Assembly: GCA_964410215.1 (NCBI GenBank)
Contig: CAYPHA010000117.1
Location: forward strand, 1 to 9,411
Origin: CAYPHA01 sp964410215
Lineage (GTDB): Bacteria > Calditrichota > Calditrichia > Calditrichales > CAYPHA01
Direction: 5' to 3'
Length of the DNA stretch: 9,411 bases
The first letter of the stretch is position 1. The number at the start of each line of letters is the position of its first letter. The translations under genes were made by a program, and so were the position numbers. The notes below the pieces were generated by a model that was given only the letters and a program-made list of their open reading frames with translations, made no database searches and was not told where the DNA came from. Of the stretch, positions 1-5,767 are shown in pieces.

Positions 1-53
1 CCCCTGTTACCGGCGTGAGAGACCGGCGTCCTAGACCCCTAGACGAACGCGCC
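1..53 (-). tRNA. tRNA-Glu (anticodon CTC), 3' end cut by window edge
   Basis: Read on the minus strand, the segment gives an acceptor 5' strand GGCGCGT, a D-arm (GTCT ... GGAC) and an anticodon stem CCGGT/GCCGG closed by a G-U pair. The 7-nt loop CTCTCAC places CTC at positions 34-36, which decodes GAG (Glu). The T-arm begins with GGGG and is cut by the window edge. The overall pattern (TCGTCTAG..., then AGGACGCCG) matches bacterial tRNA-Glu. It lies downstream of tRNA-Arg and tRNA-Gln on the same strand and is probably the last visible member of their cluster. Confidence 0.88.
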
Positions 54-56
54 AAA

Positions 57-150
57 ATGAAAATCCCAAATCCCAAACAACAAATCCCAATAAAAAAAGC
101 TCCTGGAAATGGAAAGTCTTTGGAATTTGGTACTTGGGATTTGGAACTTA
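57..150. repeat. Inverted repeat made of degenerate 7-bp units
   Basis: The left arm has AAATCCC-type units in 7-bp register at 61, 68 and 82, with a degenerate unit at 75. The right arm has four consecutive units, TTGGAAT, TTGGTAC, TTGGGAT and TTGGAAC, at 120-147. The arms are reverse complements: CCAAATCCCAA at 66-76 pairs perfectly with TTGGGATTTGG at 134-144. The transcript could fold into a long imperfect hairpin with a central loop of roughly 25-30 nt. It fills the whole spacer between two tRNA genes. Any reading frame through it is fortuitous. I infer a dispersed intergenic repeat; copy number cannot be seen from one window. Confidence 0.75.
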
Positions 151-153
151 ATA

Positions 154-230
154 TGGTACGCCCGGGAGGATTCGAACCCCCAACCTTTTGGTCCGTAGCC
201 AAACGCTCTATCCAATTGAGCTACGGGCGC
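154..230 (-). tRNA. tRNA-Arg (anticodon ACG), CCA encoded
   Basis: The minus strand folds as a complete cloverleaf. The acceptor GCGCCCG pairs with CGGGCGT (G1-U72), the D-stem is GCTC/GAGC, and the anticodon stem is TTTGG/CCAAA. The loop CTACGGA gives anticodon ACG, normally edited to ICG for CGU/CGC/CGA. The T-arm is GGGGG-TTCGAAT-CCTCC, with one G-U pair. The discriminator is A and the 3' CCA is encoded at 154-156. The gene is 9 bp downstream of tRNA-Gln and must be co-transcribed with it. Confidence 0.95.
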
Positions 231-239
231 AAATAAAAG

Positions 240-310
240 CTGCGGGACAGGGATTCGAACCCCGGTTACCTGGGCCAGAACCAGGCGTCTTGCCGCTAGA
301 CGATCCCGCA
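240..310 (-). tRNA. tRNA-Gln (anticodon CTG)
   Basis: The minus strand gives acceptor TGCGGGA/TCCCGCA, including the weak U1-A72 pair typical of tRNA-Gln. The D-stem is GTCT/AGAC with a short loop. The anticodon stem is CCTGG/CCAGG with loop TTCTGGC, so the anticodon is CTG (reads CAG). The T-arm is GGGG-TTCGAAT-CCCT. The discriminator is G, as expected for Gln. The following bases read CTT, so CCA is not encoded and must be added by nucleotidyltransferase, unlike the adjacent tRNA-Arg. It is the promoter-proximal gene of the cluster. Confidence 0.95.
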
Positions 311-323
311 ATAAAAGTCACAA

Positions 324-352
324 AATATAAGGACATTGCCTGTTGAAGTCAA
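324..352 (-). promoter_or_regulatory. Sigma70-type promoter of the tRNA cluster
   Basis: On the minus strand a -35 box TTGACT (352-347) and a -10 box TATATT (329-324) are separated by exactly 17 bp. Each differs from consensus at one base. Transcription would start near 317, a few bases before tRNA-Gln. The -35 box lies just after the cold-shock gene's stop codon, so the tRNAs can be transcribed independently of it. Confidence 0.7.
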
Positions 353-358
353 GACCTT

Positions 359-565
359 CTAACGCACAATCCGGACATTTACGGCACGGTCACCTTTAAA
401 ATCGCTGCGCACATCGAAACGGACCTTCTGGCCCTCTGCCAGACGCTTTTGTACCACTGAAGCATGCAGGTCGTTGGCATTGACGAACAGTTCGTCCTCA
501 TCTTCCGTGACGATAAAACCAAATCCCTTGGAAGTGTCCCACATTTTTACGGTTCCATTCTGCAT
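359..565 (-). CDS. Cold-shock-domain protein, divergent
   Basis: A 68-residue single cold-shock domain, an OB-fold that binds single-stranded RNA/DNA; family members act as RNA chaperones or antiterminators in the cytoplasm. The N-terminus GTVKMWDTSKGFGFI aligns with the family consensus GTVKWFNxxKGFGFI, so RNP1 (KGFGFI, residues 13-18) is intact. RNP2 reads LFVNAND (26-32) instead of the usual VFVHxSxI, so its aromatic/His nucleic-acid-contacting positions are altered. The C-terminus (KVRFDV, then DRAVNVRIV) is typical. I chose the ATG at 565, preceded by AGGTG. An in-frame GTG at 571 directly abuts the upstream stop codon and is the alternative start. Overlap with or adjacency to the lipoprotein gene implies co-transcription. 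No terminator is visible after it. Confidence 0.88.
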   Translation of the reverse strand: MQNGTVKMWDTSKGFGFIVTEDEDELFVNANDLHASVVQKRLAEGQKVRFDVRSDFKGDRAVNVRIVR

Positions 566-571
566 ATTCAC

Positions 572-1146
572 CTACCAAAGTTTAAAACGGTCTTCAGGTT
601 TTAGTTGATTATGATATACGACTAAAAACGATTCCAGTTGTTTCCAGTAACGATCCTTTTCCTCATCGGGTATGTTCTTCAGAATTTGAAGAGCAGATTC
701 AAATTTACCGTCGAGGTACAGGTAGAATGAACGCTTTAGACGCGCGTCGAGTTCCGGCATACGCATGGTTCGCAGCATCTTGTCCATCATTTCCAGTGCC
801 TTGCGTAGCTCATCCTTCCCCGCATGATACGATACCAGCATCCCGTAAATGTCTCTGATCCTGATATGATCATCCGTTGGATAATGCAGTGCTTTTTTCA
901 GACTCACAGCCCAGGCATCCTCTCCGGATTGGATGCTGTCAATCCGGGCTTTGTACTGATAAAAGTCGAAATAATAGCGCCGGGCACTATCTTCCGGCAT
1001 GCTTTCCAATTCCCGGGATAGCTTTTCAAGGACATGTTCTGACGTGGTGTAATTTCGGGAGTTCATGACTGTTTCCAGATCAATAAAAAACTTCCCCTTG
1101 CGGGCAAGAAAAATACGATGACGTATACGTTCGTATTGTGTCGTGT
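572..1146 (-). CDS. TPR-like lipoprotein, C-terminal segment (gene broken by assembly gap)
   Basis: The frame is open from the N run to the TAG at 572-574 and gives 190 residues. An ATG at 1066 (MNSRNY) could be taken as a start, but the 26 codons before it, ending ARKGKFFIDLETV, also read as plausible protein. No ribosome binding site precedes that ATG, so I regard it as internal. The segment is helix-rich with alternating helix-turn-helix spacing, for example YGMLVSYHAGKDELRKALEMM and YLYLDGKFESALQILKNIP, which look like degenerate tetratricopeptide repeats. With the N-terminal segment at 1157-1323 it probably forms one protein of about 245 residues. Function is unknown; TPR lipoproteins generally scaffold envelope complexes. 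Its stop codon abuts the cold-shock gene. Confidence 0.72.
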
Positions 1147-1156
1147 NNNNNNNNNN
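1147..1156. other. Assembly gap (10 N)
   Basis: Ten consecutive N form a fixed-size scaffold join. The reading frames on either side differ by one base, so the true gap length must be 2 modulo 3 if one gene spans it. A one-base overlap of the two flanks would also restore the frame, giving the residues S-D-T-T-Q across the join. That is only one possible solution. Confidence 0.97.
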
Positions 1157-1323
1157 TCACTGTAGGTGTTTTGCATTGCATCCTGCAAAAACATGATTGC
1201 CCGGTCATATTCCCCGTTTTCGATAAGGGTATCGGCCGGTATCAGATCGACTTCTCTGTTGTCACAGGATATTAGCGATAACAGGCAGGAGAGTACTGAT
1301 ATGGATATCATGCGCATGATCAT
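1157..1323 (-). CDS. TPR-like lipoprotein, N-terminal segment (gene broken by assembly gap)
   Basis: The first 55 codons begin with a lipoprotein signal peptide: a short N-terminus with an Arg, the hydrophobic stretch ISISVLSCLLSLIS, and lipobox LISC with Cys20 as the lipidated residue. This predicts an envelope-anchored protein. The mature part then shows ADTLIENGEYDRAIMFLQDAM, a good match to a TPR helix pair (small residue, G-x-Y, A-I-x-x-L). The frame runs into the gap; downstream of the gap it is noise, while another frame carries the continuation (572-1146). In-frame ATGs at 1323, 1317 and 1311 are possible starts. GGGA upstream favours 1323 or 1317. A TATAAT on the minus strand at 1342-1337 could be its -10 box, with no clear -35. 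Confidence 0.7.
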
Positions 1324-1633
1324 ACATTCCCATCACATTATATATCGTACAATTTACTCGGCAGTTTTATCAAAGACAAGAGCTGTATTACCCGATGAAG
1401 GCGGGAATAATTTTCAGAATGAATGCGTCTTATCGTAAACCTTACATGTGAATTACTCTGTTTTAACATACATATATACGTTACGGATACAGGGCTGAAT
1501 CGAACATGGGATGAAATTTATACTATTGTGAAATAGTTGTGATTGTCCTGTGATAACGATTTCTATATTTACCTGTATCTGAGCGAGACATCATTCAATG
1601 TGTAATCATTCATCACTGTTTATGGAGACCTTA
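1324..1633. other. Divergent intergenic region between lipoprotein and redox operon
   Basis: About 310 bp separate the minus-strand lipoprotein gene from the plus-strand cytochrome gene. I see no convincing gene in it; the open frames lack ribosome sites and family resemblance. It holds a perfect TATAAT on the minus strand (1342-1337) for the leftward gene. For the rightward operon it holds an array of TGTGA boxes and a possible -10 (1527-1569). Confidence 0.6.
1527..1569 (+). promoter_or_regulatory. Three TGTGA boxes at 11-bp spacing with possible -10 box
   Basis: TGTGA occurs at 1527, 1538 and 1549, exactly 11 bp apart, so all three lie on nearly the same face of the helix. A TATATT at 1564-1569 could be a -10 element. 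No good -35 is present (TTGTCC at 1543 would give only a 15-bp spacer), which would fit an activator-dependent promoter. Direct repeats with 11-bp spacing are the known layout of PhoB/OmpR-type response-regulator boxes. The link to such a regulator here is inference. Confidence 0.4.
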
Positions 1634-2041
1634 ATGAAAAAGAACTGGCTGCTATTTCTATTTTTTATCATGATCGTAACATCATGTGAAGACAACATCA
1701 CGACATCATGTGAAGATGAGGAAACGGAAGCACTGCAGGCTACACTCTCAACCATTCAGACCCGCGTTTTCAATGCATATTGTGTGGATTGTCACAGCGG
1801 ATCTTCCGCGAACGGTAACCTTGACCTTTCGGCAGGGAATGCCTATGCAAACCTGGTCGATGTACCTTCCGGCAGTACCGGAAAAATCAGGGTCGATCCG
1901 GGTAACAGCGCCGGCAGTTATCTGCTGGACCGGATAAAAGGCATCGGCGGGGAAACGATTATGCCGCCGGCCGGATCACTTGATCAGGAATTGATCGATC
2001 TGGTTGAGAACTGGATCGATGAGGGAGCAAAAAATGACTAA
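1634..2041 (+). CDS. Mono-heme cytochrome c lipoprotein
   Basis: A 135-residue exported electron-transfer protein. Residues 1-18 form a lipoprotein signal peptide (KK, hydrophobic core LLFLFFIMIV, lipobox VTSC with Cys18). The heme-binding motif CVDCH is at 50-54, with His54 as proximal ligand. Met110 in TIMPPAG is the probable distal ligand, a layout typical of small class I cytochromes c. The C-terminal helix (LIDLVENWIDEGA) also fits the family. I chose the ATG at 1634, preceded by GGAG 7 nt upstream, over an upstream in-frame ATG at 1598 that lacks a Shine-Dalgarno and would bury the signal peptide. A 14-bp duplication after the lipobox gives a second TSCED (Cys26). The last 8 bp overlap the YceI gene, which implies translational coupling. 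It probably passes electrons to or from the other exported proteins of the operon. Confidence 0.87.
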   Translation: MKKNWLLFLFFIMIVTSCEDNITTSCEDEETEALQATLSTIQTRVFNAYCVDCHSGSSANGNLDLSAGNAYANLVDVPSGSTGKIRVDPGNSAGSYLLDRIKGIGGETIMPPAGSLDQELIDLVENWIDEGAKND

Positions 2042-2618
2042 AAAATATCTGAGACAATTCATTTTTATACTGATTGTAAGCTCAGGAATTTCAATCTTAC
2101 ATGCAGGTGAATACCATGTGTCAAAAGACAGGGATAATCTTGTAAAGTTTATTTCTGATGCATTAATTGAGGACTTTGAAGGCGTTACGGATAAAATCGA
2201 CGGTTACCTTTTCTGGGAAGGTAAGGACCTGACAGCAAAATCCGATCTCTATTTTGAAGTCGATCTGAATACGCTGGATACGGGTATCGGGCTGCGTAAC
2301 CGGCATATGCGGGAAAATTACCTGGAAACCGAAACGTATCCGTTTACACACTTTAAAGGTAAGATTGTCCATGTAGATACGGTCTCAAATGATAAGTATA
2401 ATGTCCGTGCCGAAGGTACCATGTTTATCCACGGTGTGGAGAAGAAGAAATCGATGGAAGCCGTGCTTATAAAAAATGATGATATAATTCAGGTACAGGC
2501 AGCGTTTGAAGTCAAATTGTCGGATTATAAAATTGACATTCCTTCGATCATGTTCTACAAAATTGACGAAGTAATGCGTCTCGAACTGGATTTTTTTGTA
2601 AAGCAGGTAAATAAATAG
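2034..2618 (+). CDS. YceI-family periplasmic protein
   Basis: A 194-residue protein with a Sec signal peptide (KKYLRQ, hydrophobic FIFILIVSSGISIL, cleavage probably after HA at 24). The mature part follows the YceI lipocalin-like beta-barrel pattern: an N-terminal V-x-F strand, then VDLNTLDTGIGLRNRHMREN, the family's D-T-G...R..H(L/M)R element, then YPFTHFKGK, G-T-M-F-I-H-G-V, and a closing L-x-F-x strand. Family members bind isoprenoid lipids or quinones in the periplasm and often sit beside cytochromes. I infer a lipid- or quinone-binding role here. The ATG at 2034 has GGGAG just upstream and overlaps the cytochrome stop codon; an earlier in-frame ATG at 2004 lies deep in the upstream gene and is unlikely. 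Confidence 0.88.
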   Translation: MTKKYLRQFIFILIVSSGISILHAGEYHVSKDRDNLVKFISDALIEDFEGVTDKIDGYLFWEGKDLTAKSDLYFEVDLNTLDTGIGLRNRHMRENYLETETYPFTHFKGKIVHVDTVSNDKYNVRAEGTMFIHGVEKKKSMEAVLIKNDDIIQVQAAFEVKLSDYKIDIPSIMFYKIDEVMRLELDFFVKQVNK

Positions 2619-2637
2619 CAAGGGATATGGAGGAACA

Positions 2638-3495
2638 TTGAAACACGTTTTATTAGTTTTTTTCATTAGTGTACTGTTCAGTACCGCTCTTCAGGCACAG
2701 AATGCCAATGTGCGCTGGAAACGGGCCGAGCCGGCACAGCAGAAAATCGAATTATTACATGCTCTGCAGGCCATTAATTTTGCAACGACAACGACATTGC
2801 GTAAAAGTGAATTTGAATACGAGATTTCACACCGCTTCGTTCCACCCATGTCGACCGAGAAAGCCTTCCTGGGGATCGACGGTCCGGCAAATATTCGCAT
2901 GGCCCTGGGATACGGTATCGCCGATAACATGTTTGTGGTCCTGGGCAGGAGCAGCGTTCAGGATAATATTGATTTACAGATGAAATACCGCTTCTATGAA
3001 TTCAACCATGACCTTTTTCCCGCGGCACTTGCCGTAAACGGTGGTGTGGCCTGGAATACGCAGATTATTGAAGCGCTCGCACCGGGGCGGGAGACCATGG
3101 ATACCAAAAATTTTCAATATTACGGGCAGTTAATTTTTAATACATTGATTGCCAAAAAACTGGGAATCGGCTTTGTCCCGTCCTATTTGTATAACAGTAA
3201 TATTTATTGTGAGGATACTAAATATTCGTTTACGGCCGGCACGTATGTCCAGTATTATCTGGGGACGATGGTGAGTCTGCTGTTCGAGGGGAATACGACG
3301 GTCACGGGTTACAGGGGAAGGTATAATTCATTCCATTTTGGTATCGAGCTCGAAACCGGCGGCCATTTCTTTAAAATATTTGCAGGCAATAACGCCGTGA
3401 TGAATCCCGGCCAATATCTTGCCGGTTCCGACAGAATTACGGCTATGGACAATTTACGCCTTGGGTTTGTTATTACCAGGGTACTGAAATTGTAG
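2638..3495 (+). CDS. DUF5777-like outer-membrane beta-barrel protein
   Basis: A 285-residue protein starting at TTG 2638, supported by a strong GGAGG about 6 nt upstream and the absence of an in-frame ATG nearby. Residues 1-20 are a signal peptide (LLVFFISVLFSTALQA, cleavage before Gln21). The mature part alternates polar and aromatic residues in beta-strand style (EFEYEISHRF, NMFVVLGRSS, DLQMKYRFYEF, TYVQYYLGTMVSLLFEG, NSFHFGIELETGG). It ends in a strand LRLGFVITRVLKL, as outer-membrane barrels do. The opening motif LLHALQAINFATTTTLRKSEFEYEISHRF resembles the DUF5777 family, found mainly in Bacteroidota and relatives; function is unknown. Its place between YceI and heme proteins suggests a role in the envelope redox module. 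It is 19 bp downstream of the YceI gene. Confidence 0.78.
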   Translation: MKHVLLVFFISVLFSTALQAQNANVRWKRAEPAQQKIELLHALQAINFATTTTLRKSEFEYEISHRFVPPMSTEKAFLGIDGPANIRMALGYGIADNMFVVLGRSSVQDNIDLQMKYRFYEFNHDLFPAALAVNGGVAWNTQIIEALAPGRETMDTKNFQYYGQLIFNTLIAKKLGIGFVPSYLYNSNIYCEDTKYSFTAGTYVQYYLGTMVSLLFEGNTTVTGYRGRYNSFHFGIELETGGHFFKIFAGNNAVMNPGQYLAGSDRITAMDNLRLGFVITRVLKL

Positions 3496-3542
3496 GTTCT
3501 TCTTAATTTATTGTCTTATTTCACACTTATCTTGGGGGATTT

Positions 3543-4064
3543 ATGCATTTATTTCGATTCAGTCTTTTTCTAACTATCATTCTGGGATTAGCGGTTTTCA
3601 TAGGCTGTGACAGCTCAACCGACTCGGATGATGAAGTAACGGAATTCGTGGCTGAGCCGGAGGACTTCAGTGACTACACATCCTGGACACTGGTTGCCTC
3701 GGAAGACGGACAGGATCCGTTATTGATGACAGCGCATGGCGTGGAAGATACGTTGACGCGGAATGTGTACATCAAGGATAACGAATCACCGAGCGACGGA
3801 AACTATCCTAAAGGTACCATGATTGTCAAAGAATTACGCGATGACGACGGCAACCTCACAGGCGCACTGACCATGATGGTTAAACGGGGTGGTGATTTTA
3901 ATCCGGATGGTAACGGCTGGGAATGGTTTATGACGTCGACGGACCTTACGACGGTCATGACACAGGGCGATAACGCCACAGCCGGAGGCGGTATGTGTGC
4001 CAACTGCCATGCAGGTGCCAATGTGAATAATAATGGTGTGGACTGGGTGTTCAGCGGCAACTGA
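3543..4064 (+). CDS. Cytochrome P460-like heme lipoprotein
   Basis: A 173-residue exported protein. The signal peptide has a hydrophobic core LFLTIILGLAVFI and lipobox FIGC, with Cys22 lipidated, followed by an acidic Ser/Asp-rich linker. Residues 40-170 fit the cytochrome P460/c'-beta fold: YPKGTMIVKELRD (88-100), then DFNPDGNGWEWFM, with the heme motif CANCH near the C-terminus at 152-156 and the ending DWVF. In characterised P460 proteins a lysine is cross-linked to the heme; Lys90 and Lys96 are candidates here, but I cannot assign the residue. The family oxidises hydroxylamine or binds NO, and some members only bind gas ligands, so activity is undetermined. GGGGGA lies 4-9 nt before the ATG. 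The gene follows the beta-barrel gene by 47 bp and precedes a terminator. Confidence 0.8.
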   Translation: MHLFRFSLFLTIILGLAVFIGCDSSTDSDDEVTEFVAEPEDFSDYTSWTLVASEDGQDPLLMTAHGVEDTLTRNVYIKDNESPSDGNYPKGTMIVKELRDDDGNLTGALTMMVKRGGDFNPDGNGWEWFMTSTDLTTVMTQGDNATAGGGMCANCHAGANVNNNGVDWVFSGN

Positions 4065-4124
4065 GTGGATAGTGAGCAGCAGGAATAAACCATGCTGTCA
4101 CGAAAATAAAGTATTTCTTTCCAG

Positions 4125-4161
4125 AGCTCCTTTGTATTGGATATATAAGGGAGCTTTTTTT
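4125..4161 (+). terminator. Intrinsic terminator of the redox operon
   Basis: AGCTCC (4125-4130) pairs with GGAGCT (4150-4155). The helix can be extended by the inner TT/AA pairs around a bulged G. It is followed directly by a run of seven T (4155-4161). It lies 60 bp after the P460 stop codon. Confidence 0.75.
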
Positions 4162-4233
4162 ATCTTACAGACCAAACATCACAGAGTGGTTCAGATTCAA
4201 CGGAATAAACCCATCTGGAATAAATCGGGATGA

Positions 4234-4263
4234 TTGACGGTAATAATTTATTTGTCATATAAA
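4234..4263 (+). promoter_or_regulatory. Possible promoter of the peptide transporter gene
   Basis: TTGACG (4234-4239) and TATAAA (4258-4263) have an 18-bp spacer, each with one mismatch to sigma70 consensus. The predicted start near 4270 falls inside the Shine-Dalgarno GAGAGGT (4267-4273), leaving a leader of only about 8 nt. Either the start site lies slightly earlier or the real promoter is elsewhere. Confidence 0.4.
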
Positions 4264-4277
4264 ACTGAGAGGTCAAC

Positions 4278-5561
4278 ATGAGCAAACGAACGGCATTCCC
4301 ACCTGTTTTCTGGGTTGCAAATTTTATTGAAGTTCTGGAACGTTTCGCTTACTACGGTATCTACATGGGATTCGGTATTTACCTTCAGCAGTTAGGTTAT
4401 TCCAAAGGGGATCTGGGGATCATTCAGAGTATTTTCCTGGCTTTTTCCTATCTGATACCGCTCTTCTCCGGTACCTTTGCCGATAAGTACGGTTTCAAAA
4501 AAGTGCTGATTATTTCCTACCTCGCCTATCTGCCGTCGATTTTGCTGCTGATTGTAACCGAGACGTTCTCGGGAATTGCCCTGAGTATGCTCAGTATCGG
4601 TTTTGCCGCCGGAATTTTCAAACCGCTGATTTCCGCCACGGTACGGGCGACAACCGATTCCACCAATAAAACAATGGGCTTCGGATTCTTCTATATGATG
4701 GTCAATGTGGGTGCGTCATTCGGCCCCATCGTGATGGGGAAATTGCGGGCCATCTCGTGGGACTACGTATTTTACACATCGGCTGCCACCATTGGCCTTA
4801 TGTTACTGGTCACGATTTTCTTTTACAAGGAACCCAAACGGGAAATTGAAGGTGTGACGCTTAAACAGAAATTTCAGGATATCATCGACGCTTTTTCCGA
4901 TGTGAAATTTGCCATCTTTATTTTCATGCTGGGTGTATTTTTCTGGCTGCCCTTCTGGGCCTTTTTCAATATCCTGGCGGTTTATATTAATGATTATATG
5001 AATACCGCGGCCCTGTACCAGTCGGTGAAATCCGTGATCGGTGCGGGCATAACCAACATCGTATCCAGCCAGGATGGCGGTGTCTGGAAGATCAACGCGG
5101 AAGCTATTTCCCATACCGGTTATATCATTATCATCTTTCAGTTGCTGATATCCCGGACCTTTGAAAAACGTGCCGCTATACCGTCATTTCTTTTCGGTCT
5201 CATCGTCGCGGCTCTGGGTTTTGTGGTTCTCGGTCTGTCGGTTACGTCCCTGAACACCCTTGTATTTCTGGGTATCTTTTTATTCGCTATCGGTGAAATG
5301 ATCTCTTCACCGCGTATTCAGGAATATATCATGTGGATCGCACCGAAAGAAAAAGCCGGTTTATACATGGGAGCCAGTTTTCTGGCCACGTTTATAGGGG
5401 CAATGTTGAGCGGTATCTATACCTGGCTTATGGGCATTTTTCAGGAAATAGGCCAGCCCCAGTACATCATGTATACCCTGGCCGCCCACTCCGTTATTGC
5501 TGTTCTGGCTATCTATATTTTTACAAAAACCCTGGGTGAATTTGTAGAACGCGAAGAATAG
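4278..5561 (+). CDS. POT/PTR2-family proton-coupled peptide transporter
   Basis: A 427-residue inner-membrane major facilitator protein, with about 12 membrane segments visible as hydrophobic stretches. The family imports di- and tripeptides with protons. Diagnostic motifs are present. E18-x-x-E21-R22-F-x-Y-Y in helix 1 is the ExxERFxYY proton/substrate motif. GTFADKYGFKK (65-75) is the MFS loop 2-3 motif. FYMMVNVG (138-145) is the PTR2 signature. GEMISSPRIQEYIMWIAPKEKAG in helix 10 carries conserved Glu340. The segment around 240-275 is a polar loop between helices, slightly unusual for the family. The ATG has GAGAGGT upstream. It is a single-gene unit between a terminator and a hairpin. Some bacterial members carry other small peptides or peptide-like compounds, so the substrate is not settled. 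Confidence 0.9.
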   Translation: MSKRTAFPPVFWVANFIEVLERFAYYGIYMGFGIYLQQLGYSKGDLGIIQSIFLAFSYLIPLFSGTFADKYGFKKVLIISYLAYLPSILLLIVTETFSGIALSMLSIGFAAGIFKPLISATVRATTDSTNKTMGFGFFYMMVNVGASFGPIVMGKLRAISWDYVFYTSAATIGLMLLVTIFFYKEPKREIEGVTLKQKFQDIIDAFSDVKFAIFIFMLGVFFWLPFWAFFNILAVYINDYMNTAALYQSVKSVIGAGITNIVSSQDGGVWKINAEAISHTGYIIIIFQLLISRTFEKRAAIPSFLFGLIVAALGFVVLGLSVTSLNTLVFLGIFLFAIGEMISSPRIQEYIMWIAPKEKAGLYMGASFLATFIGAMLSGIYTWLMGIFQEIGQPQYIMYTLAAHSVIAVLAIYIFTKTLGEFVEREE

Positions 5562-5580
5562 TATCATTTTTACGGTATCC

Positions 5581-5611
5581 CCCGGTGACGGCCGCAGGTG
5601 CTGTCACCGGG
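5581..5611 (+). terminator. GC-rich hairpin after the transporter gene, no U-tract
   Basis: A perfect 9-bp stem CCCGGTGAC (5581-5589) / GTCACCGGG (5603-5611) encloses a 13-nt loop, 19 bp after the stop codon. No T-run follows on either strand, so it is not a standard intrinsic terminator. It may act as an mRNA 3' end stabiliser or Rho-linked pause site. Confidence 0.4.
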
Positions 5612-5767
5612 AGTGATCATGAAAGATACGAATCCGCAAAATAAAACAGACTGTAGTTTTATATTTACCCCCCGAAAGTCCACACATTATTTTGAACTGA
5701 CCTTCAAAACCAGTACATTAAAACCATAGTTTCTTCATTACACTTTCAAGATTATTCTTCGCGTTTT
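5612..5767. other. Intergenic region before the sulfatase remnant
   Basis: AT-rich, with no convincing gene. The remnant's frame stays open upstream to a TGA at 5693-5695, but the translated part before 5768 no longer looks like sulfatase, so the break point probably lies between about 5740 and 5770. A weak promoter-like pair, TTGAAC (5692) and TACATT (5714) with a 16-bp spacer, could serve the rhamnosidase gene. Confidence 0.45.

Noticed and set aside
15..311. Open frames on both strands covering the first 300 bases
   Set aside because: They run through three tRNA genes and the heptamer repeat; no coding pattern or ribosome site.
1166..1438. Plus-strand open frame opposite the lipoprotein N-terminus
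   Set aside because: It is the antisense of a clear signal peptide and TPR segment, with no Shine-Dalgarno and no family resemblance.
2626..2640. ATG at 2626 as start of the beta-barrel gene
   Set aside because: It runs into TGA after four codons and is out of frame; the TTG at 2638 has the proper GGAGG spacing.
4803..5114. Minus-strand open frame within the transporter gene
   Set aside because: Antisense shadow of membrane helices with no start signal.
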